A stretch of DNA of 64,000 bases from Episyrphus balteatus (lineage: Eukaryota > Arthropoda > Insecta > Diptera > Syrphidae). The notes under the pieces were generated by a model. The model saw only the letters and a program-made list of their open reading frames with translations. It searched no databases and was not told where the DNA came from. A program made the position numbers and the translations under genes. The stretch lies in contig NC_079134.1 of NCBI RefSeq assembly GCF_945859705.1, positions 26,011,636 to 26,075,635 of the forward strand. Reading direction: 5' to 3'. Positions 24,857-34,970 of the stretch are shown one piece after another (positions within the stretch are counted from its first letter, which is position 1; each line of letters starts with the position of its first letter).

Positions 24857-25866
24857 GCATTTCCCTCTTCTTGTTAGTTTTTTTTTTTATAATTAAAACA
24901 AGTATTCTTACCAATATCAAGGATATTTTCAAATTCATGGGAGGATTGAATAGGTGGTACCTTGCAAAAACTGTGTTTGAAGAACTTGATTTGTGTACCG
25001 AAGTTTGTTTTTTAACTTTAACAAACAATGTTTTTGAGAACTTATGTAAGACTAAAAAAAAAAGTAGAACCCCGTGACGCGATGTATAATGCAATGGACA
25101 GTTACCCCAGAGGTCTGGGCTCGAATTCCAGCCTCATCCACGTAAACAATTTTTTTCTTGAGACTGAATAACTTTAAAAAATTATTTTGAACACTTACAT
25201 TTATAAATGCAAGAACGTTTTTTCCTTACCTGAAAATAAGAATAAATTAATTTTATTAGTATTGAATAAATAAAAGGTAAATTTGTATTAAATTAATATA
25301 TTTTTTTTTTTTATTAAAATTCTTAATTTTCATTATCACCTCTCTTGTCTCATAATTACATCTCCATATGAAACAGATAAAAAAAAAAACATCCCAGCTA
25401 ATCGTTTTAAATTCCCATAAAATCTAAAATTAGAATTTGATACCTAAATAAAAAAAAATTCAAAAAACACGTTCCTTTTGATTGCCCTCCTTGTATAAAC
25501 ATAACTTTTAAAAAAAAACTTGTAAAACATTCTAAACAACAAGATAATTTTCTCTTTAACATCTAATCTTCAAACAGCGAGGAGGTAGGCAGGCATAATG
25601 TCTCAATGATTTATTGCTGATCAGGAAGAGGCTATATATAAAATAGAGTTTTTTTTAAAGGCGGACATTAATCAAAATATATACCTATCTAAATGAGTTG
25701 TTGATCTTTAGGTAAGATCATGACATAATTCTTTCAGTTAAATGTCAAAAAGCTTGTTTCATTTTATAAATTAATTAAAATTTATTGCACAAATTGAAAA
25801 AAAAAAAACTTTATCTTTGAAACTGGGCGAACTTGAAAGGTGTTTTATTTTTAAATTTACACTATA
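24857..25866. other. AT-rich DNA holding a tRNA-like segment
   Basis: Apart from the tRNA-like stretch near 25074-25143, nothing definable was seen. Open frames of 68 and 85 codons overlap each other on opposite strands at about 24837-25094 and show no known motif. Confidence 0.45.
25074..25143 (+). ncRNA. tRNA-like segment, possible SINE head
   Basis: The stretch CTGGG-CTCGAAT-TCCAG at about 25114-25130 folds as a five-pair T-arm with a seven-base loop. It contains a B-box-like GGCTCGAATTCC. It is followed by CCTCATCCA, which looks like the 3' strand of an acceptor stem plus CA. Upstream I cannot draw a matching 5' acceptor strand or a good D-arm, so this is not a functional tRNA. A tRNA-derived SINE 5' region or a tRNA relic fits best. 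Confidence 0.35.
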
Positions 25867-26737
25867 TAGACCGAGAGCCAGCGACCTAAAGTTTGCAGGT
25901 AATTGCTTAGTATTCACCCCTATGAAATATGTTTAAGGACATCCCCAGGCATGTTACTGCAAAAGAAAAAATCTCGTGAGACGTGGCAAAAACAGTCTGC
26001 CAAGCACTTGAATGTGAAAAAAATTTTAAATTAAGAACTCGACCTTAAATCAAAAAAAAAAATATTTAAAGAGAACGGCAACACTTACAAAACTAAACGA
26101 TACCTTTTTTTAAAGGTAAAAAGGTATACTACTTTTTGGTTTTTATATAAATGTTTTTTGATGAATAGTTTTTGAAACAAAAAATTTCAAACTCAAAATT
26201 TTGAAAAAAAATTCAAAAAAAGTTCAAACAGTTTTTTTTTTTCATAAAATTTACCCAATCAAGTATTATTTTTTTTTTGTTTTAATTTCTCTTATATATT
26301 TTGAGTCAAACACCGAAAACTAGAAGTCAAAATCTCTTTTACTTTTTGAGAAAACTGAAAATTACAAAATCATCTAATTTTTCACCGACACGTCAAAATT
26401 ACAGTGTTTTGTTTTTACACGGTTTCCAAATTTTCTTCAGAAAACTATCTTAATGTATGCTACTAGGGGAGAGCAAGACACACAAACAATAACTAAGAAA
26501 TTTTGCTAAAAAGTTAAATGCAACAACATAATATTTCCGTCCATCTCCTCGTTTCATATCTGTCTATCGTTTGTTGCATACGCCGTTGTAAAACCTTTGT
26601 AAATACTTCAAACCCATTCACAGGCGACGATATGTAGACGATATGTAGACAAGTTTACAACATAATTTATTTAAAGTTTTTTTTAGGTACTTTAAAATTT
26701 TCTTACTATATATTTTCTTTGGTTTTCCTTGTTTCAG

Positions 26738-26793
26738 ATGAATATGGTACGGATGATTCAATAAATGATGACTTTGCATCAGATATAGAATAA
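26738..26793 (+). pseudogene. Terminal-exon-like segment inside TIR element
   Basis: A pyrimidine-rich acceptor, TTTTCCTTGTTTCAG, is followed by 2 bases and 17 codons reading EYGTDDSINDDFASDIE, then TAA. A polyadenylation signal AATAAA lies about 100 bases further on (26893-26898). The peptide is a plausible acidic C-terminus, rich in Asp, unlike the Phe/Lys-rich chance frames around it. This combination of acceptor, short open frame, stop and poly-A signal is what a last exon looks like. I do not recognise the protein. It could be a captured host gene end or the 3' end of the element's own gene. Confidence 0.4.
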
Positions 26794-26963
26794 ATCATCT
26801 TTTTTAATACTTTTATAAACATACATAGCTACTTGCATTTGTTTTGTTTTTTGTTTCTGCCTTCTTTTAATTGCATAAAACTTGTCCTTTTTAATAAAAT
26901 ATTTTATTGTATTTGATGAATTTTTCAATATGTACCTTGTTCTCGATATATTGCAATTTTTAT

Positions 26964-27032
26964 ATGAATATCCAGGAGCTTGTTAAAAATTTTGGCATTT
27001 CCATAACGTTAGAGGGATTAGATATTGATTAA
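26964..27032 (+). pseudogene. Short coding-like frame before a donor site
   Basis: ATG opens a 22-residue frame, MNIQELVKNFGISITLEG and four more residues, ending in TAA. Two bases after the stop comes a consensus donor, GTAAGT. The peptide has mixed composition, unlike its surroundings. Because the stop precedes the donor, any gene function would need a different frame or a mutation, so it is listed as a relic. The protein is not recognised. Confidence 0.3.
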
Positions 27033-27159
27033 GGTAAGTTTTGTAACGCTATTGATACATGCCAATAATAAATATGAAGACTTTAACTGGATTAGGGTAC
27101 AAAATATTTACATTGTGGAATGACAAGTGTACTTAAGACTTTCTTTCCCTTTAAATGGA

Positions 27160-27243
27160 ATGGCCTGTGCTAAAAAAAGCCAAAAGTCAAAAAACAATTC
27201 AGAAAAAATCCCTGAGAATACTGATCCCGAACAAAAAAACACA
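27160..27243 (+). pseudogene. Lys/Ser/Glu-rich coding-like frame
   Basis: ATG at 27160 starts a frame reading MACAKKSQKSKNNSEKIPEN and then TDPEQKNT before running into the duplicated arm at about 27268. A GT follows directly (ACACA-GTTTTC), a weak donor. The peptide is charged and disordered-looking, like the N-terminus of many nuclear proteins. It could pair as a first exon with the exon-like segment at 27829-28043, but that is inference. Confidence 0.3.
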
Positions 27244-27828
27244 GTTTTCGATATTTTTAGTTTTTTTTTTCAAAAAGTAAAAGAGATTTTGACTTCTAGT
27301 TTTCGGTGTTTGACTCAAAATATATAAGTGAAATAAGAATTGGAAAAAAAGTTAGTACTTAATTGGGTAGATTTTTTGGAATAAAAACTGTTTGAACTGT
27401 TTTTGAATTTTTTTTCAAAATTTTGTGTTTGAAATTTTTTGTTTCAAAAACTATTCATCAAAAAACATTTATATAAAAACCAGAAAGTGGTATACCTTTT
27501 TCCTTTAAAAAAAGGTATCGTTTAGTTTTGAAAGTGTTGCCGTTCTCTTTAAATATTTTTTTTTTTGATTTAAGGTAGAGTTCTTAATTTAAAATTTTTT
27601 TCACATTCAAGTGCTTGGCAGACCGTTTTTGCCACGGCTGACTAGACTTTTTTTTTGCAGTTACATGCCTGGGGATGTCCTTAAACATATTTCATATGAC
27701 TTAATACACAACCAAAAAAGTAAAAAAACTAAAAAAAATTAATTTAAAAAAATTTTTTTTTTTGTTTGTTTTGACTGTTTTGGTAAGGAAATTTTTTTAT
27801 AAATTTTTAAAAAACATTATTATTATAG

Positions 27829-28043
27829 GAAATTTAATTCTCTACAAAATTTGTTAAGAACCAAAAAGGGGGCTTTTGCACCCCTATCTCCAGTTCCCAC
27901 CCTCTCATTTAATAGCACTCCGCGGTTTTATCTTTTTTATAACCCATTGAACGATTCCTGCAATAAAACCCGTGAACATCTTACTTCCTTTCTGAAAGAC
28001 ATAATTAATAGCCGTAATTTTGGCGTTGGTGAAAAAATAGAAG
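27829..28043 (+). pseudogene. 71-codon internal-exon-like segment
   Basis: The segment is bounded by an ATTATTATAG acceptor (weak pyrimidine content) and a GAAG-GTTTGG donor. Between them one frame stays open for 71 codons with mixed composition: it includes RTKKGAFAPLSPVPTLSF, YNPLNDSCNKTREHLTSF and IINSRNFGVGEKIE. Such length and composition are rare among the AT-rich chance frames here. The donor abuts the point where the element's right arm resumes. The protein family is not recognised; a captured host exon or remnant of an element-encoded protein are both possible. Confidence 0.4.
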
Positions 28044-28546
28044 GTTTGGTAATTTTCAGTTTTCTCGAAAAGTAAAAGAGATTTTGACTTCTAGTTTTCG
28101 GTGTTTGACTCAAAATATATAAGAGAAATTAAAACAAAAAAAAAATAATACTTGATTGGGTAAATTTTATGAAAAAAAAAAACTGTTTGAACTTTTTTTG
28201 AATTTTTTTTCAAAATTTTGAGTTTGAAATTTTTTGTTTCAAAAACTATTCATCAAAAAACATTTATATAAAAACCAAAAAGTAGTATACCTTTTTACCT
28301 TTAAAAAAAGGTATCGTTTAGTTTTGTAAGTGTTGCCGTTCTCTTTAAATATTTTTTTTTTGATTTAAGGTCGAGTTCTTAATTTAAAATTTTTTTCACA
28401 TTCAAGTGCTTGGCAGACTGTTTTTGCCACGTCTCACGAGATTTTTTCTTTTGCAGTAACATGCCTGGGGATGTCCTTAAACATATTTCATAGGGGTGAA
28501 TACTAAGCAATTACCTGCAAACTTTAGGTCGCTGGCTCTTAGACTA

Positions 28547-29040
28547 ATATCAGAAGACTTTATTATTGGAAAAAAAAAATTCTAAAATTTTATATAAATA
28601 ACTGAACTGGACTTGTGTCAAGCGTACTTGTTCTTTAAATTGCAGTGACAAAGAATTTATTAGGTCAATTTTATTCACTATAATTTAACTTCGGACAAAC
28701 TCTCAAGATGATCAACTTTAGAGTCGACTGCAACTCGAAAGTAATTAACTCTTTATGTGTGACGTTAGAAAAGTCACGCCCGTTACATATTATTTGAAGA
28801 TATTCTGAGACAGCACAGTAGTTAGAATACTTTTAATAATAAAAACATCGAAACAAATTAATGTTACTAAGTGTTAATGTATTAAAATGCTTAACTTAGT
28901 GAAAAGTTAATCAAATAAGAGTCTTTGGGTAGCCGTAGTATTCAATTTTTTTGTTAAATTTTCAATACAGTACAATACAGTTCAATTTTTTTTTTTTGAA
29001 AATTCAATTTTAGATATTCAAAACGATAAGATAATATAAC
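28547..29040. other. AT-rich spacer
   Basis: No feature was recognised between the exon-bearing element and the Foldback-like arm that starts at 29041. Confidence 0.45.
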
Positions 29041-29185
29041 GGGAACGGGTCAAAATTCTGACTTCAAAATTCTAGTTTTCAAAATTCTCCTTTTTTAACG
29101 AAAATTCTGTTTTTCAAAATTCTGCTATTTTTCTATTCTGTAATTCAAAAATTTAGCTTTTTAAAATCCTGCTTTTCAAAAAATT
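29041..29185 (+). repeat. Isolated Foldback-like arm, degraded
   Basis: It starts GGGAACGGGTCAAAATTCTG and continues as degenerate 14-16 bp units of the TTTTCAAAATTCTGC type, about eight units. The start resembles the end of the intact element at 31928-32744. No matching right arm or target duplication was found nearby, so it is read as a truncated or rearranged copy, sitting at the outer edge of the 29-40 kb inverted duplication. Confidence 0.6.
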
Positions 29186-30111
29186 TCAATTTAAAATAAA
29201 AAATAAACTATTAGAGATACAAAAATCTTCTATAGCTTATTTGAAAGATAATAACCTAAAGCTTAATCCAAAAGAAAGAATTTTTAAAAATTCCGTCATT
29301 TAATAGGGTAAACAGGGGTAAAACGGAAAGATGAAATTTGGGCTAAAATCTAAACGCGGAGTTGTAAAGAATTGATTTTTTTCTATAGATAGATGAAATT
29401 AATTTAAGAATAACTGCATTCAAAAAAAAATTCTAAAAAATTTTGAAACTAAGCTATAACGTTGTAGACGTGTTGGGGCTATGACAAAATAATGATTTTG
29501 GGTAAAGAAAATTTTCTTTGACAATTATAAAGATGCCAGGTGAAAGATGAGAGAAAAAACAATTAGGAGTCTGAAACCGTTTTTTTTTTCAACACTCTGC
29601 GTTTCGAAATATGAATTTTTGAAAAACACCTTGTTTTTTCGGGGTATTTTTGGGTAATTTTTGGAGCATATGCCTTATGCATACATGTGCAAAAACTTGG
29701 AATCGTTTAGTGAGTTTTGACTGAATAACAAAAGAAACAAGTTTTTAAAAAACACGTTTTTTTACCGTTTTTAACCGATTTTAATAGTTTTTTATTTTTA
29801 TCTTTTTTTCTTTAATAGATACAGGAATAAAGTTTATCAAGTAATGATAGACCACTACCACAACTAAATGTGTGCGAAGTTTCAATCATTTTCGTAAACA
29901 CAATTTTGAAATAACGGTAAAATAAAATTTTAGAATTCAACAGGTTATAACTTTTGACCAAGAGCAGATAGGAATTTTATTAAACTTTTATGAGCATCCT
30001 GATACAATTACCTTTCATTTGGTATATCACACATAACGGTAGACTAACTACAAGCTACACAATGTTTAATCAAGAAACTTGCGAAAAACCTCAAAACACC
30101 AGTGGAGATCT

Positions 30112-31636
30112 GTAAGTTTAGTAGAGTAACTAAAGCAAATTATTAGGGAACCCGGCCGAACAGCTCTGATTTTGACGATTTTTTTTTTCAAACGTAGGTA
30201 ATTAAAAATACTTTAAGGTCTATAGATTAAAAATTGCCGGTGTTGCCGTATTGTTTTTTTAAATTAAAATTAAATTTTTTTTAACAAAACCATTTTTTTT
30301 TGCTTAAATTTCATAAAACAAATGATAGCAAAAGATTCTCTAGGTAATTTAAGGAAAATATATAAAAGGCAGTAAGGGACAATCTTCCATCGTTTAAGCG
30401 ATAAATGCAATTTTCTAACATTCTGACCTCAAACACATTCTGACCGTTTGAAAACAACGGCAACACCTACAATATTTTAAAATACATTTTTAAAAAGCCA
30501 GAAGCTCATTCTTATCTCTTAAATTTAAATCCACTACATTTAATCAAGACTTTTTGAAAAAATATTCCTCAAACTCAGAATTAAAAAAAAAAAAATGTTA
30601 TTAGAAAAATTTAAAATGACTTTTTTCCAAATTTTTTCTAATAAAATATGAATTTATTTAAAAAAATTTTTGGCCATAAATATTATCAGTTGAATTTCGA
30701 AGCAAAAAAGGTAAAATATATCACACTTTTGAACAAAAAAAATGAAAAATTACTTCAATTTCAATGGTATTTTTTTATTAAAACTGAATTTTTGCATTGA
30801 AATAATTAATTTTCTCAAAGACTGTGGTAAATAGGAACTTTAAATTTTTGCTATTTAACTTTCAACAGTAAGAGTTATTAAATGAATAAAAATTATTTTA
30901 TGTTTAGATGTTGAACTTAAAAAAAAAAAATAAGTTACACTTTTTTTCAAAGCTTTTATTAAAAAAAGTTCTTCGAAAATGAAATACTTTTTAATTTTTT
31001 TCATAAACCGTAATACATATTGACATTTCCTTTTATAATTTGAAATCATAATAAATGCGGCCAAAAAAATTTGAAAATAAATGCATTTTATATTACGACC
31101 AAGTTTAAAAAACGACATGTTAAAAGTTTTTCAATAATTTTTTTTTTCAAAAATCTGAGTTCAATTACCATTCTTTCAAAAGCCGTTCATTCAATTAACT
31201 TAATTTTAATTTTACATATATAACTAAGCTTCTAGCTTTTAAAAAATGTATATTTGAATATTGTAGGTGTTGCCGTTGTGTTCAAATATTTTTTTTTGTG
31301 TTTGAAGTCAATTAATAAGAAAATTGCATCTATCGCTTGAACTATGGAAGATTGTCCCTCACTCCCATATATTTTTTTCCTTGAATTTCCTAGACAATCT
31401 TTTGGCATCATTTAATTTATGAAATTTAAGAAAAATTTTTGAAAAAAATTTGTTTTTGTTCACAAAAATCTTCAATTTAATTTAAAAAATCAACACGGCA
31501 GACAACGGTTATTTTTAATCTATAGACTTTAAAGTATTTTTAATTACCGACGTTTGAAAAAAAAGATCATCAAAATCTAAGCTGTTCGGCCGGGTTCCCT
31601 AATATTGCCAATTTTTGAGCTTTAGTTACTCCACTA
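30112..31636. mobile_element. Miniature inverted-repeat element split by a later palindrome
   Basis: Short arms TAGTAGAGTAACTAAAGC and GCTTTAGTTACTCCACTAG lie immediately outside the palindrome at 30143-31602. Together with GCAAAT and ATTTTTGAGC next to them they make a small element of about 65 bases without the insertion. Family C at about 22990-23035, in inverted orientation, has the flanking CACCTGTGGAGATCTG/GCCACCAGTG-type sequence but not this element. That supports a separate insertion, though the exact ends are uncertain. Confidence 0.5.
30143..31602. mobile_element. Palindromic element with TTAGGGAACCCGGCCGAACA ends
   Basis: The left end TTAGGGAACCCGGCCGAACA is matched by TGTTCGGCCGGGTTCCCTAA on the right. 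The arms run to near the centre at about 30870 with moderate divergence, for example GTGTTGCCGTTGTG and its mirror near 30460. It is flanked by TA on both sides (30141-30142, 31603-31604); ATT is an alternative reading of the duplication. A minus-strand frame of 87 codons at 30855-31118 lies over the centre and is Phe/Lys/Ile-rich, so it is not accepted as a gene. Confidence 0.8.
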
Positions 31637-31927
31637 GTTGCCCCCCGAACAGCCACCAGTGTGGGAAGTACCGTAATCTCAGTCTGGAAATTCGACATGG
31701 TTGACTTTAAAAAATTCTAACTTCTCTTGTAGGCATCTTTGAAATGAGATTGATACGTCATATGAAAGGTGAAATAGTAGGCTTTCACATGGTATATTTT
31801 TTTTAGGTTGTCAAACAAAAAATTGATTCCATAGCCTGAGAACATAAAAATAAATGTTTTTTTGCTTTTTTTAATGAAATTTGATCGAGTTCAAAAAATT
31901 CTAGCTCTTTTTGTAGATGTCTCATAG

Positions 31928-32744
31928 GGGATCGGGTCAAAATTCTGTTTTCAAAATTCTGCTTTTCAAAATTCTGCTTTTTCAGCGAAAATTCTGTTTT
32001 TCAAAATTCTGCTTTTTTTCTATTCTGTTTTTCAAAATTCTGCTTTTTAAAATTCTGCTTTTCAAAATTCTGCCAGCATTATATTTGAACAAAAAAATTC
32101 TGCTAATTCTGTTTTTTTTTTTTATAGCATATACGCTGGCTAAAGAAAAATACACCTCATTAATGTAATTCAACATTGGTACTTTCCTAAATTTTTTTAT
32201 TTAAGTGTCGCAAATATTTTTTGAAATGCATATACTGCATTTTTTTCAAATAAAATATGTATACTAATTGGAACCGATGTTGTATATTCCTTTTCTTATT
32301 CAAATTTTTGAATATTCATCTTTATTTGATAAATTAATAAATTTTTAGTTATTTTCGGAAATGTTTAATATTGAAAACCTTTTCTTAATATTTTCAAATT
32401 TATTCATTTATAAAACAAAAATTAATTCGCATTTAAAAAATGACAAATTATGTAGGTAAGTAATCAAATAAGCAGATAATTTTTCAAAAAGATGATTTTA
32501 CAGAATTCTGCAAAAAATTAAAAAAGGGTTTGAAAAATGTTAAAAAGCGCGCGCTTTTTAACATTTTCCAAACCCTTTTTTAATTTTTTGCAGAATTTTG
32601 AAAAGCAGAATTATGAAAAGCAGAATTTTGAAAAACAGAATTTTGAAAAGCAGAATTTTGAAAGCAGAATTTTGTAAAGCAGAATTTTGAAAGCAGAATT
32701 TTGACAAAAGAATTTTGATCCCGGCAGAATTTTGACCCCAACCC
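31928..32744. mobile_element. Foldback-like element with tandem-repeat arms and 9-bp target duplication
   Basis: Both arms are built of tandem units of about 15 bases, TTTTCAAAATTCTGC, in opposite orientation: about nine units at 31935-32110 and ten at 32592-32740. The outermost bases are GGGATCGGGTCAAAATTCTG on the left and the complement of GGGTTGGGGTCAAAATTCTG on the right. The element is flanked by an exact 9-bp duplication, GTCTCATAG (31919-31927 and 32745-32753). Long tandem-repeat arms with a 9-bp duplication are the known signature of Drosophila FB elements (MULE-related). The short core (about 32120-32500) has no open frame that could encode a transposase, and carries a perfect hairpin at its right side. 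Confidence 0.85.
32501..32600. repeat. Near-perfect 100-base hairpin in the Foldback-like element
   Basis: The sequence from CAGAATTCTGCAAAAAATTA to TAATTTTTTGCAGAATTTTG folds on itself around AGCGCGCGCT. Only about two mismatches separate the 50-base arms. It lies at the junction of the core and the right arm. Confidence 0.75.
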
Positions 32745-33180
32745 GTCTCATAGACCTGATCGATATATGTATATATTTTGAGCTAAGATAATAAGCTTTC
32801 AGATGGTATAAAATGACGTGAGAAGATAAAAATTCATTTTTCCTTTGCTTTTTTTGATGAAAATGATTGTTTTCAATAAATTATTTTTATACTTTTTGCG
32901 CATTGTAAAAATCAAAAAATGTTTTTATTCTTGAGAAGAAATACTTGGCTTTTAAAATGCATAATTTTTTTTTTGTAAGCTTTTAAAATAAAAAAATTAA
33001 TATAATGAGAAAATAAAAAAGGTATTTTTTTTAGCTTTTTCTTGTAAATTATGATTGTTTGAAAAAAGTAAACGCTTCAATTGACTTATTTGAAACAAAA
33101 GCACACAACCTATTTTCTGACGACGTTATCACGTAAAATCATAGTCCGTAAACCGGCTTTATCAACAACTTTTTTTTTTT

Positions 33181-33700
33181 TTCCAAAATAGTTTTGGAAA
33201 AAAGAGAATTTAATTTTTTTTTTTAACTTATTTTTTCAAAGCTCTGAGTACAATATCTTCTTTAATTTTTATTTCTATTTTTGAAGTGATTTGAAAATTG
33301 CTCTAATTTATCTATAATTTTTCTAAAATGACCTCGAGTTTTTGTCTAATTTGACTTTAGATAGCTTGCAAAAAAGAAAAACCGTATAGATAACTAAAAT
33401 TTAAACTTAAAAATAAATTATATATCCTTTTATCAGAGACTATTAAATTACAAAAGTTATTGGCATGCTATCTATTCCCTTAAACATTAGATGATGATAT
33501 CCAAAAAACAGGAAGTGTGTCCAAGTAATAAATAACATTTTCACAGCCAAAGTTAAAAGCATTATTGGATGTTTCCCTTATAAAATATTTCTCTACATTA
33601 CCACAGTGATGACTTAAAACATTTGCTTCTTGATAACACACTTCTTCCATTATAATAATTTCAACCAGAAAAATAAATAACTTAATTTAAAATGATTAAT
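33181..33700. other. AT-rich DNA
   Basis: No element or gene was recognised. It lies just inside the left arm of the large inverted duplication. Confidence 0.4.
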
Positions 33701-33717
33701 TGTTATAAGCATATTTT

Positions 33718-33957
33718 TCAAATCATTTTGTGCAAAACAAATGTTGAAACCATAAAAAAAAGAAAACTACAAGTAAACCACTTCCAAAGTGCAGATGCAG
33801 TAGTGCATTCCGAGAGAGACGTTCCAAAGATTTCATTCATCCAAATAGCAGCGTGTTTACCAGACATAAATCCTTGCGAGAAATATTCTTCATGACTAGT
33901 TAGAGTAATCGCGGAAGAGATCGGCCATAAATTAATTTTATTTTTTCTTGTTGTTGT
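33718..33957 (-). CDS. Possible terminal exon, 80 codons, unidentified
   Basis: On the minus strand a good acceptor (TTTTTTTCTGACAG, reading into 33957) is followed by an uninterrupted frame to TGA at 33718-33720. The product begins TTTRKNKINLWPISSAITLT and contains HEEYFSQGFMSGKHAAIWMN and EIFGTSLSECTTASALWKWF. Composition is mixed, with Trp, His, Cys and Met, unlike the local Phe/Lys/Asn chance frames. The last 18 residues (TCSFLFFMVSTFVLHKMI) look less coding-like, so the exon may end earlier at a donor such as GTTTAC near 33790. I do not recognise the protein. The plus strand also has a 67-codon frame here; the minus frame has the better composition. Confidence 0.35.
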   Translation of the reverse strand, partial: TTTRKNKINLWPISSAITLTSHEEYFSQGFMSGKHAAIWMNEIFGTSLSECTTASALWKWFTCSFLFFMVSTFVLHKMI

Positions 33958-33964
33958 CTGTCAG

Positions 33965-34970
33965 AAAAAAACATCCCCAGACAAGACGTTAAAAAAAAAA
34001 AATTGTTCTAAAAAAAAATAAAACAAAATCACCATTAAAGGGTGACACACTCTTCATGGGCATTACAAATGTGATTTATGGATTAACACTTCAGACGAAA
34101 GCATCTGGAATGAAGAGGGTTTAATTGAGATCTGTCCGCCTATTATGGAAAAATCAAAGATATGTCATACAAACATACAAACTGATACAGTTACATCATA
34201 TATATATTTTATATATAAATTTCTAGGAAGAAGATAAATGAATTTATTAGGTATTGTTATTTATGATGATAAGATGATTTAATGTCATGGTCCTTCTGGG
34301 AAGAATATTGGAAGCTTTTCTTGCAGTTAAATGATTTAGATAAGTCCCTTGAGGCATTTTTTTTTTTTTTGGAAAATTGTTTATATTTACTTTAAAACAC
34401 GATAAGCTCTGTTTTTTGGAGGAAAAAATGTTTAAATGGTCGTTTTATAATTTTTATTTTGTTTTATTGCTTTTTTTTCTTAGTTTAAGTGGGTCAAACT
34501 TGGTGCTGCTTATTTTTTCAAATAAAAAAAAAAATAAAAACATTTCATATCAAGATATAGACGATATTAATCATTTTTTTGGATTATAATAAAAGTTTTT
34601 TTTTTTTTAAGCATTTTCAAGATTAAAAAGAAAATTTGTTTTGTTTTTATTGCTTTTTCTTCTCAATGGGATTTAACATTTTTGAGAGTCTTTTAAATAA
34701 AATAATTTGAAATATGACAGAACTTATCGAAACAGAATTGAAAGTGTCAATTAAAATGACAACATTTTACAGAAAAGCTATGAATTTCATGAGTAAGGTT
34801 GTAATAATTTAAATTTAGTTTTTAAATACGAAGGGCAAAGTAAAGGGCATTGAAGAGGGATAGTTTTTGAAACATAGACAGTTTAAAAAAAAATATTGTT
34901 GTGTTATTCATGAATATTACCTAATATTAAAAGTTGAATTTAAGTAGACATTTTTTATTCCTACACTGAA
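33965..34970. other. AT-rich DNA
   Basis: No convincing feature was seen. A short mixed-composition patch at 34080-34145 has a good minus-strand acceptor (CTTCATTCCAG) but only about 13 open codons after it. Confidence 0.4.

Larger units (their letters stand above)
25869..28544. mobile_element. TIR element with exon-like cargo
   Basis: The ends share (C/T)(G/A)AGAGCCAGCGACC and are flanked by TA (25867-25868, 28545-28546). The arms run inward for roughly 480 bases: TTTGCAGGTAATTGCTTAGT and ACATCCCCAGGCATG on the left, their complements on the right. The right arm is present twice in the same orientation, at about 27268-27705 and 28044-28544, so part of it was duplicated. Between the arms are several coding-like segments on the plus strand, described separately (26738-26793, 26964-27032, 27160-27243, 27829-28043). 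No transposase is recognised. The order of fragments (a stop-bearing exon first) suggests more than one captured piece or rearrangement. Confidence 0.75.
29186..33180. repeat. Left arm of a large inverted duplication (interrupted)
   Basis: Blocks here reappear in reverse complement at 38940-40250, in mirrored order. Examples are the CCGTCATTTAATAGGGTAAA block near 29293 versus near 40105, the CTGCGTTTCGAAATATGAA block near 29599 versus near 39845, the ATAACGGTAAAATAAA and AAGCTACACAATGTT blocks near 29910-30064 versus 39545-39655, and the AAAGCACACAACC block near 33100 versus near 39015. The arm shares phrases with family C. It is interrupted by the palindrome at 30143-31602 and the Foldback-like element at 31928-32744. 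It is either one very large foldback element or two family C copies inserted head to head. Confidence 0.65.

Noticed and set aside
31928..32744. The tandem 15-bp units considered as a CRISPR array
   Set aside because: Units are directly adjacent with no unique spacers, occur in two inverted blocks, and are bounded by a 9-bp target duplication, so a Foldback-like transposon explains them.
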